From positions 1-64,000 of the forward strand of contig NZ_SIJK02000028.1 in NCBI RefSeq assembly GCF_004762035.2: a stretch of 64,000 nucleotides of DNA, written 5' to 3'. This stretch comes from Candidatus Chloroploca mongolica (lineage in GTDB: Bacteria > Chloroflexota > Chloroflexia > Chloroflexales > Chloroflexaceae). The notes under the pieces were generated by a model. It was not told where the DNA came from, did not search any database, and was given only the letters and a program-made list of their open reading frames with translations. The position numbers were made by a program, and so were the translations under genes. This document shows positions 33,185-41,774 of the stretch, piece after piece (position 1 is the first letter of the stretch; each line of letters begins with the position of its first letter).

Positions 33185-34372
33185 CTAACCTGTTGTGATC
33201 CTGGACGAACGCTTCATCGAACCGGTTGCATTATACACGTTCATGATCGACTCATATGCGCGCTCGGCTGAAAAATGGCTGAGTGCGCGGGCACGAGCAG
33301 CCACGGACAGCGCGGCCCGTCTTGTCGGATCAGCCAGGAGGCTGCTGATGGCTTCGACGAGGGCAGGCGTATCCCGCGGTGGCACCAGCAGGCCACATGG
33401 TCCAATCACTTCGGGGAGCGAGCCAGCACGGGTGGCAACAAGCGGCGTCCCACAGGCCAGCGCTTCGAGGGCGGGCAACCCGAAGCCTTCGAGTAGTGAA
33501 GGCAAAACAACCAGATCCGCCAGCGCATAGTAGACCGGCATCACGGCATCGGGCACACTCCCAACTTCAAGCACCCGCTTCCAGGCTCCTCCAGCAGCTT
33601 CAATGACCTTCTGTCGATAGGCTGCGTCCCACTGCCCAACAATGACCAGGCGCACATCATCGGGCAGGGCATCCAGTCCCGCGACGAGATACTCTAGCCC
33701 TTTGCGTGGGTTGGAAAAGCCCACATAGAGCAAGACCCGACACCCTTGGAGCCCGAGTTGCTGACGCAACGGCTCAACACGGGCGGCTGGTTGAGGCGCA
33801 AAATAGTCGGTATCGACACTCTCAGGGGTAAGCGCAATCGCCCGTTCGGATAGGCCATAGTGGGTCACAAATTCCTGTCGTGTCGCCTCGCTCAGCGAGA
33901 CCAAGGCCTGGGCGCGGTAGAGGGTTGGCCGTTCGAGCAGATGCATCGCCGTTGTATAGTACACCCGGCGAAAAGCCCGATTCGCCGCCGACGAAGCATA
34001 GGGCTGACCATTATCGGCGGTAAGCCGCTGGTGAAACGATTGCAGCAGACTCGCCACAAAAGGCCCGCGGTAGGCCCAGGCAAAATGCACATCGAGAAAA
34101 TGAACGAGATCAAACGGTTGCCGGGCGTGCTGCAGTGCAACATGCCGGGCAGCGTGCCAACCATAGCCAATCCAGTCGGATCGACCAATGGCAACCCGCT
34201 CGACCACCATGCCCGCCGTCACCGTCCGCAGCAGCGTCCCAGGGCGCCGTGCGGCCACCATCGTCACCTCGTGTCCACCAGCAACTAGCCGTTCAGCTAG
34301 CCGTTCAGCATACACTGCGAGGCCCGACGACCGTACTGGAGCAACATCAAGGCTAATCAGGCAGAGGCGCAT
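33185..34372 (-). CDS. GT4-family glycosyltransferase
   Basis: The protein is 395 residues, GT-B fold. The acceptor domain starts MRLCLISLDVAPVRSSGLAV. The donor domain carries LYVGFSNPRKGLEYLVAGL, followed by YYALADLVVLPSLLEGFGLP and ALACGTPLVATRAGSLPEV, which holds the E-x7-E motif. The start lies 20 bases inside the end of the upstream GT4 gene, so the two are translationally coupled. It probably adds a mannose- or glucose-type residue to a glycan; no acceptor information is present. Confidence 0.92.
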   Translation of the reverse strand: MRLCLISLDVAPVRSSGLAVYAERLAERLVAGGHEVTMVAARRPGTLLRTVTAGMVVERVAIGRSDWIGYGWHAARHVALQHARQPFDLVHFLDVHFAWAYRGPFVASLLQSFHQRLTADNGQPYASSAANRAFRRVYYTTAMHLLERPTLYRAQALVSLSEATRQEFVTHYGLSERAIALTPESVDTDYFAPQPAARVEPLRQQLGLQGCRVLLYVGFSNPRKGLEYLVAGLDALPDDVRLVIVGQWDAAYRQKVIEAAGGAWKRVLEVGSVPDAVMPVYYALADLVVLPSLLEGFGLPALEALACGTPLVATRAGSLPEVIGPCGLLVPPRDTPALVEAISSLLADPTRRAALSVAARARALSHFSAERAYESIMNVYNATGSMKRSSRITTG

Positions 34373-35420
34373 GGACTTCCATCAAAATATCATTCAGCAC
34401 AGCGCCAATGCGGGCAATGCTATAGCGCTCGATCAGGTGGGAATAGCCCCCCCAGGCAATCTTCTCGCGTAGCTCGCGATCACTGCGCAGGGTCAAAATC
34501 GCATCAACTAACGACTGCGGATTCGCAAGCTCGCACATATACACATGCTCGCCATGAACAAAGATCTCGGCATTGGCGGCATTATTGCCAACAATCGTCG
34601 GTCGGGCCATCCCTAAAAACTGATAGGTCTTGGTGGCAATCACATTCTGGGCTTTGCTATTATCAGAAAAATGCCCCCCCAGGCAAACTGACGCCTCGGC
34701 GATAGCCTCGGGCAGTTTGTGGTAGGGAACCCAGCCCATAAAGCCGATATTGGTGCATCCAAGTGACTCAGCCAGAGCGCGGATCTCCCCAAAGCGAAGC
34801 CCTTCACCCGCGATTTGAAAGACAATCTCACGCTCGTTTTCGAGTAATTTTGCGGCCTGAACAATATATTCAATGCCCTGCAACGGCAGAAACGAGCCAT
34901 AATAAAAGACTTTGAACGGATGCTCGGCTGGCGCAGGGCGGGGAAAGAAGATCTCTTCGTCATACCCAAGGTAGAGAACCCGGAATAATTCGGGGGGTAA
35001 ATGGTACAACCGGGTAAAATAGTCACAGTGGGCCTGGGTATCGAGGACAACAACATCGGCCATCCGACAAACCAGACGATCCATCAAAAAGATCATGCGT
35101 CCGGCGAACGAATCAGGCTTAATCACACGACGATCAAGGCAAAGCGTATTAAACGTCGAGAGATACGCATCAAAAACAACAGGCTTCCGCGTACATAAAC
35201 GCATTAGAAGGACAAGGAGGTAACCATAAAACCCCACAAAAACAATATCGTGAGGTTTACGATGCATTAATACCTTAAAAAAAAGCCGTACGTGACGTAT
35301 GATATAATTCTTGCCACTATCAGTAATTGCAATCACCTCAGCATGCTGCTGAAGTGCTTTCAAAATAATCTGATTACGGACATATTCTGGCTCACGTCCA
35401 CATACGAACAGTACTCGCAT
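34353..35420 (-). CDS. GT4-family glycosyltransferase
   Basis: The protein is 355 residues from ATG 35420, chosen because AGGAGG is a few bases upstream. The acceptor domain begins MRVLFVCGREPEYVRNQIIL. In the donor domain, KVFYYGSFLPLQGIEYIVQA and VFQIAGEGLRFGEI are the family signatures, followed by TKTYQFLGMARPTIVGNNAA, where the family E/D motif is looser than usual. It is the first gene of the five-gene operon (two GT4, two methyltransferases, one flippase-like). The 53-base gap to the divergent GT2 gene must contain both promoters, but I cannot identify them firmly. Confidence 0.88.
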   Translation of the reverse strand: MRVLFVCGREPEYVRNQIILKALQQHAEVIAITDSGKNYIIRHVRLFFKVLMHRKPHDIVFVGFYGYLLVLLMRLCTRKPVVFDAYLSTFNTLCLDRRVIKPDSFAGRMIFLMDRLVCRMADVVVLDTQAHCDYFTRLYHLPPELFRVLYLGYDEEIFFPRPAPAEHPFKVFYYGSFLPLQGIEYIVQAAKLLENEREIVFQIAGEGLRFGEIRALAESLGCTNIGFMGWVPYHKLPEAIAEASVCLGGHFSDNSKAQNVIATKTYQFLGMARPTIVGNNAANAEIFVHGEHVYMCELANPQSLVDAILTLRSDRELREKIAWGGYSHLIERYSIARIGAVLNDILMEVHAPLPD

Positions 35421-35473
35421 ACATCCTCCTGCGACGGCCATTATAGCTCAGTTGCAGGGTAAAGGCAACGCTC

Positions 35474-36415
35474 GTGGCCTCACCCGCCGTCCCTGACCAA
35501 CTTCTTCCGCTCTATGTGGTTGTGCTCAACTGGAATTTACCTGCGGATACCATCGCCTGCCTGCAGTCACTCCAAGCCGCTGCGCTGCCCGAGGTACGCC
35601 TTCTGGTGGTAGACAATGGCTCAACTGATGATTCCCTGCACCAGATCCGGCATCACTTTCCCGATCAGGTAGAACTGGTGGCGTTGCCAGAAAACCGTGG
35701 GTTTGCCGGGGGGATGAACGCCGGCATTGAGGTAGCGTTGCGCGCCGGGGCGGGTTCGATCCTCTTGCTCAATAATGATACGGTTGTGGAATCTACCATG
35801 CTCGCGACGTTGCTGGGGGCAGCGCAACAACGGCCACAAGCCGGCATTCTCGGGCCGGCGATCTACTACTATGATGCGCCCGAACGCCTCTGGCAGATCG
35901 GCGCACGCCAGCATCCCCACTTTCCCGTGCCCGTCAACCTGGGCCTACGCAAGATCCGTCGTACCGGCGGGCAACCCTTTCCTGCCGATTATGTGACTGG
36001 GTGCGCCATGCTTGTGCGCCGCGAGGTCTTTGAGCACGTGGGCTTGCTCGATCCTACCTACGTCATGTACTTCGAGGACGCCGATTTCTGTCAACGGGCG
36101 CGCAAAGCCAGGTACGAGATCTGGTGCATCCCCGCCGCACGGATGTGGCATCGCGTCTCGCTCAGTGCCAACAAGGTCAAACCTGCTAGTCGGTATGCCT
36201 TTGCCTGGGGACGTGGGCGCTTTTACCGTCACTATCCCCATGGGCACTCAGCGACGTTGACCTTGAGCTATCTCTTGCTGAGCACCGCTGTGAAAGCCGG
36301 GGGCGATCTGCTTCGTGGCGACTGGCAGCCAGCCCTCTGGTTGTGGCGAGGGACGCTCGATGGCTATCGGCTACGCCCATTGCGGGGGCCAGTGCTTGGG
36401 GTGACGCATGAGTAG
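35474..36415 (+). CDS. GT2-family glycosyltransferase
   Basis: The protein is 313 residues, GT-A fold. It opens LYVVVLNWNLPADTIACLQS, then RLLVVDNGSTDDSL, and the divalent-metal DxD-like region reads ILLLNNDTVVEST. VTGCAMLVRREVFEHVGLLD and MYFEDADFCQRARK are typical of rhamnosyltransferase-like GT2 enzymes (ED catalytic base). A C-terminal helix pair follows without a clear membrane anchor. The GTG at 35474 has AAAGG upstream. It is divergent from the glycan operon and presumably works with it in surface polysaccharide or glycolipid synthesis. Confidence 0.9.
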   Translation: MASPAVPDQLLPLYVVVLNWNLPADTIACLQSLQAAALPEVRLLVVDNGSTDDSLHQIRHHFPDQVELVALPENRGFAGGMNAGIEVALRAGAGSILLLNNDTVVESTMLATLLGAAQQRPQAGILGPAIYYYDAPERLWQIGARQHPHFPVPVNLGLRKIRRTGGQPFPADYVTGCAMLVRREVFEHVGLLDPTYVMYFEDADFCQRARKARYEIWCIPAARMWHRVSLSANKVKPASRYAFAWGRGRFYRHYPHGHSATLTLSYLLLSTAVKAGGDLLRGDWQPALWLWRGTLDGYRLRPLRGPVLGVTHE

Positions 36416-36424
36416 GCTGATGAT

Positions 36425-36453
36425 TTGACGCAAAGGCGCAAAGGCACAAAGGG
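36425..36453. repeat. Dispersed GCGCAAAGG-type repeat, copy 3 (inverted)
   Basis: TTGACGCAAAGGCGCAAAGG followed by CACAAAGGG is the reverse complement of the 12076 copy theme. It lies in the 147-base gap between two convergent genes, with no other feature seen. Confidence 0.6.
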
Positions 36454-36562
36454 TTTTGAGAACGCATCTGGACGCCAAGCGTGCGACGGATAGCGGTACC
36501 AGAGGCATAGAAGGAAACGTCGTTGACAGCCTACGATGCTTAGCCTAATCCAAGGCCTCTGC

Positions 36563-38074
36563 TTATGGCACAAGCGGCTCGGTGGCGCGGCTCGGGACAA
36601 AGATCGTAAAGATCACCCGGTATTCGCCGACGGCGCCCGGTGGCGACGCATCGGCACCGGCGACAAAAAAGAGGCTGGTATTGAAGAGCACCAGATCACT
36701 CGCCTGGAACGCAATCTCGGGCATCGTATATGGTGACCAGGCATCAGCAACTGGATTATACTGCCAGGTTGCCAGCGCATCGTGGTCAAAGACGAGCAGT
36801 GAGTTGATCACCGCGGCAAGTCCGGGCTTGGCAATGGCAATGGGCATCGGCGCATTGCCTTCCCACCGACCGCCATTGTCGGCCCCCGGATCAAGGCGAA
36901 GCGTGTCACGCAAAGGGCCGCTCGCGCCTTCGCCACCTACCAGATAGATCTGACCGGCCAGAGTTGTCGCATTAGCATACTGGCGACCTGAAGGCAACGA
37001 GACACCCCGTGACCAGCTATCCTGCTCAGGATCATAGATGAACACATCTTCAACGAGCTGCTGCCCGTTCCATCCGCCAATCACGTAGATCCGACCTTCC
37101 CATACCGTCAGCGCATAGCGACTCCGTGGCTCAGGCAGGGAACTCAACACTTCCCATTGCTGCTCTCGCGGGTTGTAGGCTTCAAGCACATTGCTGACTG
37201 TTCCCCCAACGGTTTCACCACCGGGGACATAAATTTTACCCCGCAGTACGATAGCGTCTATTTCGCTTACTGCAGTTGGCTTATCGACCAGCGAAACCCA
37301 GAGACCCGTCTGAGGATCGTACCGGTCAAGCAAAGCGAGCGGCTGATCGTCCTGCATCCCACCGATGGCATAGATGCGGCCATCCACATCATAGGCGGCC
37401 AGCGCCAGATCATGGCGTGGGCGTGGCAACGGCGTATGCGTAATCCAGCGCTCGTGTGAACCCTGCTGCATTGTTCCCGCTGAGCCAGGAATATCAGTGG
37501 CAACCACAGGCGCCGACGGTTCTGCTGTATCGCGCCCCGACCAGAGCACAAAACCCACCAGGCCGAGCACAACCACAAGCACAAAGGTGCCTACCAGCAA
37601 CCCCTGATTCGTTGGGCGAGGGCTCGTACGTGGGCCAGACACAACGCCATTCGTCGCGATCGGTTCATCAATAGGCGTAACTTGCGGCCTGGTCGCAGCA
37701 AGAACCGGGGCGGCAGGGGCAAGATCTGGCTCTGACTCAAGACGAGAGTCATCAACTAGGCGGGCAGGGTCAACCTCAACAGGCGTAACCGTCGTGACTG
37801 GCTCGGCCAACGTTTGTGGCTGAGGCACACCAAGCTCAAGCAGTAACTCCGGGGCATCAAGATGCGTCGCCGAAACAAGCCCATTGCGAATCGCATAGAC
37901 AGTTGCCTCGGTACGCGAGACGACCCCGATCTTGCCAAAAATATTGCGCAGATGGACTTTGACCGTATTGATGCTAATATTCAGCTGCAGGGCGATCTGC
38001 TGATTGGTCGCCCCGGTTGCGACAAGACGCAAAATTTCGCGCTCACGCTCGCTAATCTGGATGTCGTTGGTCAT
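36563..38074 (-). CDS. Membrane-tethered LuxR-type regulator with extracytoplasmic Kelch domain
   Basis: The protein is 503 residues in one continuous frame. Residues 5-67 are a LuxR/GerE helix-turn-helix (ISEREREILRLVATG, NQQIALQLNISINTVKVHL). A Pro/Glu-rich linker follows to 155. A single transmembrane helix lies at 158-179 (LLVGTFVLVVVLGLVGFVLW). From ~200 on come Kelch blades: 'RHDLALAAYDVDGRIYAIGG', 'SRYALTVWEGRIYVIGGWNG', 'GRQYANATTLAGQIYLVGGE'. The topology implies a DNA-binding domain inside the cell and a beta-propeller outside. It may transmit an external signal directly to transcription, without phosphorylation; mechanism (proteolysis, dimerisation) is unknown. Confidence 0.88.
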   Translation of the reverse strand: MTNDIQISEREREILRLVATGATNQQIALQLNISINTVKVHLRNIFGKIGVVSRTEATVYAIRNGLVSATHLDAPELLLELGVPQPQTLAEPVTTVTPVEVDPARLVDDSRLESEPDLAPAAPVLAATRPQVTPIDEPIATNGVVSGPRTSPRPTNQGLLVGTFVLVVVLGLVGFVLWSGRDTAEPSAPVVATDIPGSAGTMQQGSHERWITHTPLPRPRHDLALAAYDVDGRIYAIGGMQDDQPLALLDRYDPQTGLWVSLVDKPTAVSEIDAIVLRGKIYVPGGETVGGTVSNVLEAYNPREQQWEVLSSLPEPRSRYALTVWEGRIYVIGGWNGQQLVEDVFIYDPEQDSWSRGVSLPSGRQYANATTLAGQIYLVGGEGASGPLRDTLRLDPGADNGGRWEGNAPMPIAIAKPGLAAVINSLLVFDHDALATWQYNPVADAWSPYTMPEIAFQASDLVLFNTSLFFVAGADASPPGAVGEYRVIFTIFVPSRATEPLVP

Positions 38075-38140
38075 GGTGCCATTCTATGTGCTGAGTCTAT
38101 CCTCGTGATCATAGCATGAGCAGACATCCTGGGCAAGTTG

Positions 38141-38854
38141 TCAGCGCTGTCGGTTCTGGCGCAGCGTGTCAATCGTCACGAATTCAAGCCCGCGGAGGGT
38201 CAGCGCACTGAGGATGGCATCAGTCAGCGTCGCAACAGAGGGCCCGGCGAGGGCTTCGTGCAAGACGATCAATGCGCCAGCGTCGGCCTGCGCAACTACT
38301 TGACGGATGCTCAGTGCCGCCGGTTGCATCCAGTGGACAGGCATAATGCTGCCGAGCACCGGCTGATAACCCCACGCGTGAAAAGCCTGGATCAGCGAGG
38401 CACTGAAGTGTCCAAAGGGAGGACGCACACTCGTAATCATCGCAGGATCGCGTCCGCTATACTTCGCCAGCAGATCGCGGGTCTCATCAAGCATCCCGTG
38501 CAGGGCCATCTGATTTTCGAGCAGAAACGACCGATGGCGGTAGCCGTGAACCATCAACTGATGACCGGCAGCGGCGGCGGCCTGAACCAACTCGGGATGC
38601 GCCTTGACCCGTTCACCAAGCCATGAAAAGGTTGCAACGACACGATGGCGGTGCAGCACCTCGAGCAACGCCGGCGTATCATCAGGATGCGGCCCATCAT
38701 CATAACTGAGCGCTATTTGCAGGCGCGATTGGTCACCCATCCAGAAGATCTCGGGAAAATGGCGATCAAGCAGCCGCGTCGCATCATTCAACGACGTGGC
38801 TGCATAGGTCTGAAACAGCTCGGCCCAGCCTGGTCTAACGCCTCTTTTGCTCAT
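38141..38854 (-). CDS. Polysaccharide deacetylase (NodB/CE4 family)
   Basis: The protein is 237 residues from ATG 38854. CE4 motifs are visible: motif 1 ALSYDDGPHPDDTP (catalytic and metal Asp; usual TFDDGP), motif 2 MVHGYRHRS (HxxxH metal ligands), motif 3 VRPPFGHFS, and a late LIVLHEA with the catalytic His. The enzyme would deacetylate an N- or O-acetylated glycan such as peptidoglycan. No signal peptide is evident from this start; a TTG at 38893 gives 13 extra residues, also without one. The start lies 20 bases inside the 3' end of the upstream gene, so the two are coupled. Confidence 0.88.
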   Translation of the reverse strand: MSKRGVRPGWAELFQTYAATSLNDATRLLDRHFPEIFWMGDQSRLQIALSYDDGPHPDDTPALLEVLHRHRVVATFSWLGERVKAHPELVQAAAAAGHQLMVHGYRHRSFLLENQMALHGMLDETRDLLAKYSGRDPAMITSVRPPFGHFSASLIQAFHAWGYQPVLGSIMPVHWMQPAALSIRQVVAQADAGALIVLHEALAGPSVATLTDAILSALTLRGLEFVTIDTLRQNRQR

Positions 38855-39218
38855 TGGAGTCGGGGAGAAAGATAGAAAGAAGGAACGAGACAATGCTCAC
38901 CACAATCGACCCTAACAACGCCGCGAAGAAGCCATCAACGGTGAAACCGGCCCCAAAAAAACTTGAGGCGATCCACGCCGAGAAGCTAAAACAGATCGCA
39001 TTGATCACCAGCGTAAAGAGCCCCAACGTCAACATCACAAGTGGACACGAGAGGAGCGTCAGCAATGGTCGAATAAAGGCATTGACCAGGCCAAAAACCG
39101 CAGCCATGACCAGCACGGCAAACCAGCCATTCTGGTCGGTAATATTGATCCCGGGCACCGTCCAGGCCGCGACTACCAGCGATGCTGCCGTGATGAGCCA
39201 GCGCAACAAGAGTTGCAT
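38835..39218 (-). CDS. Four-helix membrane protein of the phage_holin_4_2 (PF04020-like) family
   Basis: The protein is 127 residues with four hydrophobic segments: LLLRWLITAASLVVAAWTV, WFAVLVMAAVFGLVNAF, PLVMLTLGLFTLVINAICF and LLGSIVVSIVSFLLSIF. The motif 'R-LL-L-PL-LTLGLFTLVINA' is shared by many free-standing bacterial proteins annotated as phage holins though not viral. ATG 39218 has AAGGAAG upstream. No phage genes are around. It overlaps the polysaccharide deacetylase, which suggests a cell-envelope role. Confidence 0.85.
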   Translation of the reverse strand: MQLLLRWLITAASLVVAAWTVPGINITDQNGWFAVLVMAAVFGLVNAFIRPLLTLLSCPLVMLTLGLFTLVINAICFSFSAWIASSFFGAGFTVDGFFAALLGSIVVSIVSFLLSIFLPDSNEQKRR

Positions 39219-39337
39219 ATGTGCTTCCTTTCTGTGAGCGAACCACGCCGCCAGCACATATCATACCGCAAAAGTGAGGAAGGTGCGTATGACCCGTGTA
39301 GGTTCATTATAATAGATCCATACGGAAGGAACGATCT

Positions 39338-40459
39338 ATGATGACCGAGCGACAGCGCTTCAAGGACTATTTTGATGCACGGCTGGCCCACGATCTGGCG
39401 ACACGCCTGAGCGTTGTTGCGCCCTCGTTTCCGGCTGAAGCCTTCACCGCACAGGTCGTACCACAGCTTGCGCCACTTGAATTAAAGGCCCGCGTAACGG
39501 TTTTTGCCCAGGCTCTGCGGGATCATCTTCCTGCCGACTATCCGCTTGCGTTATCAATCCTGTTGGCAATGCTCGGGCCACCCCATCGCGAAGATCAGGG
39601 TATGTTCAATGATGGCTGGTATTTGATGCCAGTGGCGGCCTTTGTTGAACTGCATGGCCTTGATCATCTTGAGGCGTCGCTCGCTGCGATGCATGCGCTT
39701 ACGCAGCGTCACACCGCTGAATTTGCCATTCGGCCTTTTCTGGTGCGTTATCCTGATGCGGTGCTCGCAAAGCTGCATCAGTGGGTCACCGACGAGAGTT
39801 TCCATGTCCGTCGTCTCGTCAGCGAAGGAACCCGCCCTCGTCTACCATGGGCCACTCGTCTCGATCAGTTTATCGTCGATCCAACACCTGTCCTCGGCTT
39901 GCTCGAACACCTCAAAGACGATCCTTCAGCCTACGTACGCCGTTCGGTCGCCAATAATCTCAATGATCTTGCCAAAGATCACCCCGAACTCGTTGTGGCA
40001 ACGCTGAGCCGCTGGCGCGAAGGTGCCGATACACAACGCCTCGCGTTGATCCGCCACGCGCTGCGCACCCTCGTCAAGCAAGGTCATCCGGACGCCCTGC
40101 ACATCCTTGGGGCAGCCTCACCCGAAGTGAGCCTGCTCGCGTTGAGCGTAACGCCGACGACCGTGCCAATTGGAGGCATAGTGCATCTTGCCGTGCAGAT
40201 CGAAAGCAGCAGCATCCGTCCACAGCAACTGGTCATTGATTATATCCTGCATCTGGTTGGCGCACGTGGCGAACGACGGCGCAAAGTCTTCAAATGGGCC
40301 ACACGCCTCGTTGAACCAGGGGCGACCCTCACCCTGACCCGTAGGCACTCTTTTGCGCCAGTTACGGTACGGCGCTATTATCCAGGAGCACATCAGATCG
40401 AGCTTCAAATCAATGGCGCAATCATTGGACACATCACATTTATGCTCGAGCAAGCATAA
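39338..40459 (+). CDS. DNA alkylation repair glycosylase, AlkC-like
   Basis: The protein is 373 residues. The N-terminal ~260 residues form the HEAT-like repeat fold of AlkC/AlkD, non-base-flipping DNA glycosylases for 3-methyladenine and related cationic lesions. RRLVSEGTRPRLPWATR is a characteristic active-site block, and SAYVRRSVANNLNDLAKDHP a DNA-contact repeat. The C-terminal ~100 residues (ALSVTPTTVPIGGIVHLAV to IIGHITFML) look like the Ig-like domain known in AlkC, not AlkD. ATG 39338 has GGAAGGA upstream. The MFS gene follows by 18 bases. Confidence 0.85.
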   Translation: MMTERQRFKDYFDARLAHDLATRLSVVAPSFPAEAFTAQVVPQLAPLELKARVTVFAQALRDHLPADYPLALSILLAMLGPPHREDQGMFNDGWYLMPVAAFVELHGLDHLEASLAAMHALTQRHTAEFAIRPFLVRYPDAVLAKLHQWVTDESFHVRRLVSEGTRPRLPWATRLDQFIVDPTPVLGLLEHLKDDPSAYVRRSVANNLNDLAKDHPELVVATLSRWREGADTQRLALIRHALRTLVKQGHPDALHILGAASPEVSLLALSVTPTTVPIGGIVHLAVQIESSSIRPQQLVIDYILHLVGARGERRRKVFKWATRLVEPGATLTLTRRHSFAPVTVRRYYPGAHQIELQINGAIIGHITFMLEQA

Positions 40460-40477
40460 AGATGCAAAGCAAACCTC

Positions 40478-41662
40478 ATGCCAAAACCCATCCCTAATCT
40501 CGCTACCTCATCAACCCAGGTGGATCTGCGTTGGGCGATGTTTGCGCTCTATGTTGCCGCAACAGTCGTCTTTTCAGACATGTACCTGACCCAACCGATC
40601 CTACCGTTGCTTGCCGAAGAATTTCAGGTCACACCTTCGACCGCCGGGCTCACGATTTCGGCGGTTGTCATCATGATTGCGCTTGGTTCCACCGCGTACG
40701 GACCGTTGAGCGATATGATCGGGCGCAAATCGGTGATGGTAGCAGCATGTGCCCTGTTGAGTCTGCCAACGATGCTCGGGGCCTTTGCGACCAGTTTCGA
40801 GCAGATGCTCTTCTTTCGCGCGCTGCAAGGACTCTGCATTCCCGGCTTAACGGCGATAGCCGTAGCTTACCTGGGGGATCTCGTCGGGCCAGCCGCTCTG
40901 GGCAAAGTTGTCGGCGGGTGGGTCGCAGCGAATGTTGCCGGCGGGTTAGTGGGGCGTGTCGCAAGTGGCATCATTACCGATCTGGCCGGGTGGCGCGAGG
41001 TTTTCGTCATCTTTGCGCTGCTCACGATGGTCAGTGCCCTGCTGCTTGCGTTTTTGTTACCCGAGGATCGCGTGAGAGAGTCGGGAGGATGGGGCCAGGC
41101 CTACCGAGCGATGTTTGCCCATATCCATGACCCACAACTCTTCAGTGCCTTTATGATCGGCGGCACACTCTTTTTCGGATTTATTGGCACTTTTACATTT
41201 CTCCCCTTTTATCTAACCGGCGAACCATTCCTGCTGTCACCGACCATGGTCGCCTTTGCCTATGTCAGCTATCTGGCTGGTGTCCTAGTGTCACCCATCG
41301 CTGGGAGCCTCTCGAACCGTATTTCGCGTCGCACCCTGATTACGCTGGGCCTGCTCATTGCGATGCTCGGACTCAGCCTTACGCTGATCCCGGTCTTACC
41401 GTTGATTGCCATCAGCCTCTTTATTTTGTGTACCGGCATGTTTACTGCGCAAGCGATCGCACCTGCACTGGTCAACACCCTGGCCAAACAAGCGAAAGGC
41501 GGGGCCGGGGCGCTCTACCTCGTCTTCTACTATATTGGGGGCACCCTGGGGGCAGTTGTGCCGGGGTTGGCCTGGCAAGCCTTCGGCTGGATAGGGGTGG
41601 TGGCGACCTGTCTGACAGCCTTTGGCATCGCCTTGATCGCCAACTGGCGCATCAACATCTGA
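40478..41662 (+). CDS. MFS transporter, YnfM/Bcr-like
   Basis: The protein is 394 residues with 12 transmembrane helices in two halves. YVAATVVFSDMYLTQPILP begins helix 1, and the cytoplasmic loop 2-3 has GPLSDMIGRKSVMVAACALL, the MFS signature motif A (G-xxx-D-xxGR-R/K). The second half starts FMIGGTLFFGFIGTFTFLP. The sequence most resembles drug:H+ or metabolite efflux permeases. It lies downstream of the alkC-like gene and 7 bases before tRNA-Arg on the opposite strand. Substrate is unknown. Confidence 0.9.
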   Translation: MPKPIPNLATSSTQVDLRWAMFALYVAATVVFSDMYLTQPILPLLAEEFQVTPSTAGLTISAVVIMIALGSTAYGPLSDMIGRKSVMVAACALLSLPTMLGAFATSFEQMLFFRALQGLCIPGLTAIAVAYLGDLVGPAALGKVVGGWVAANVAGGLVGRVASGIITDLAGWREVFVIFALLTMVSALLLAFLLPEDRVRESGGWGQAYRAMFAHIHDPQLFSAFMIGGTLFFGFIGTFTFLPFYLTGEPFLLSPTMVAFAYVSYLAGVLVSPIAGSLSNRISRRTLITLGLLIAMLGLSLTLIPVLPLIAISLFILCTGMFTAQAIAPALVNTLAKQAKGGAGALYLVFYYIGGTLGAVVPGLAWQAFGWIGVVATCLTAFGIALIANWRINI

Positions 41663-41669
41663 GCAAGTG

Positions 41670-41745
41670 TGGCAGGGCTGGTGCGATTCGAACGCACGGC
41701 CATCCGCTTAGAAGGCGGGTGCTCTATCCCCTGAGCTACAGCCCC
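41670..41745 (-). tRNA. tRNA-Arg (anticodon TCT)
   Basis: The minus strand gives GGGGCTG at the 5' end pairing with CAGCCCT, D arm GCTCAGGGGATAGAGC, anticodon loop CTTCTAA (TCT), T arm GTGCGTTCGAATCGCAC, discriminator G and encoded CCA (41670-41672 as TGG on the plus strand). The base pair 27-43 at the end of the anticodon stem is C-A, a mismatch. It decodes AGA/AGG arginine codons. Confidence 0.93.
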
Positions 41746-41774
41746 ACATACCTGGGTCATAATACCACTAAATC

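Noticed and set aside
38835-39218. Phage holin suggesting a prophage
   Set aside because: The family is widespread in non-phage loci, and no phage structural, integrase or lysis gene is present.
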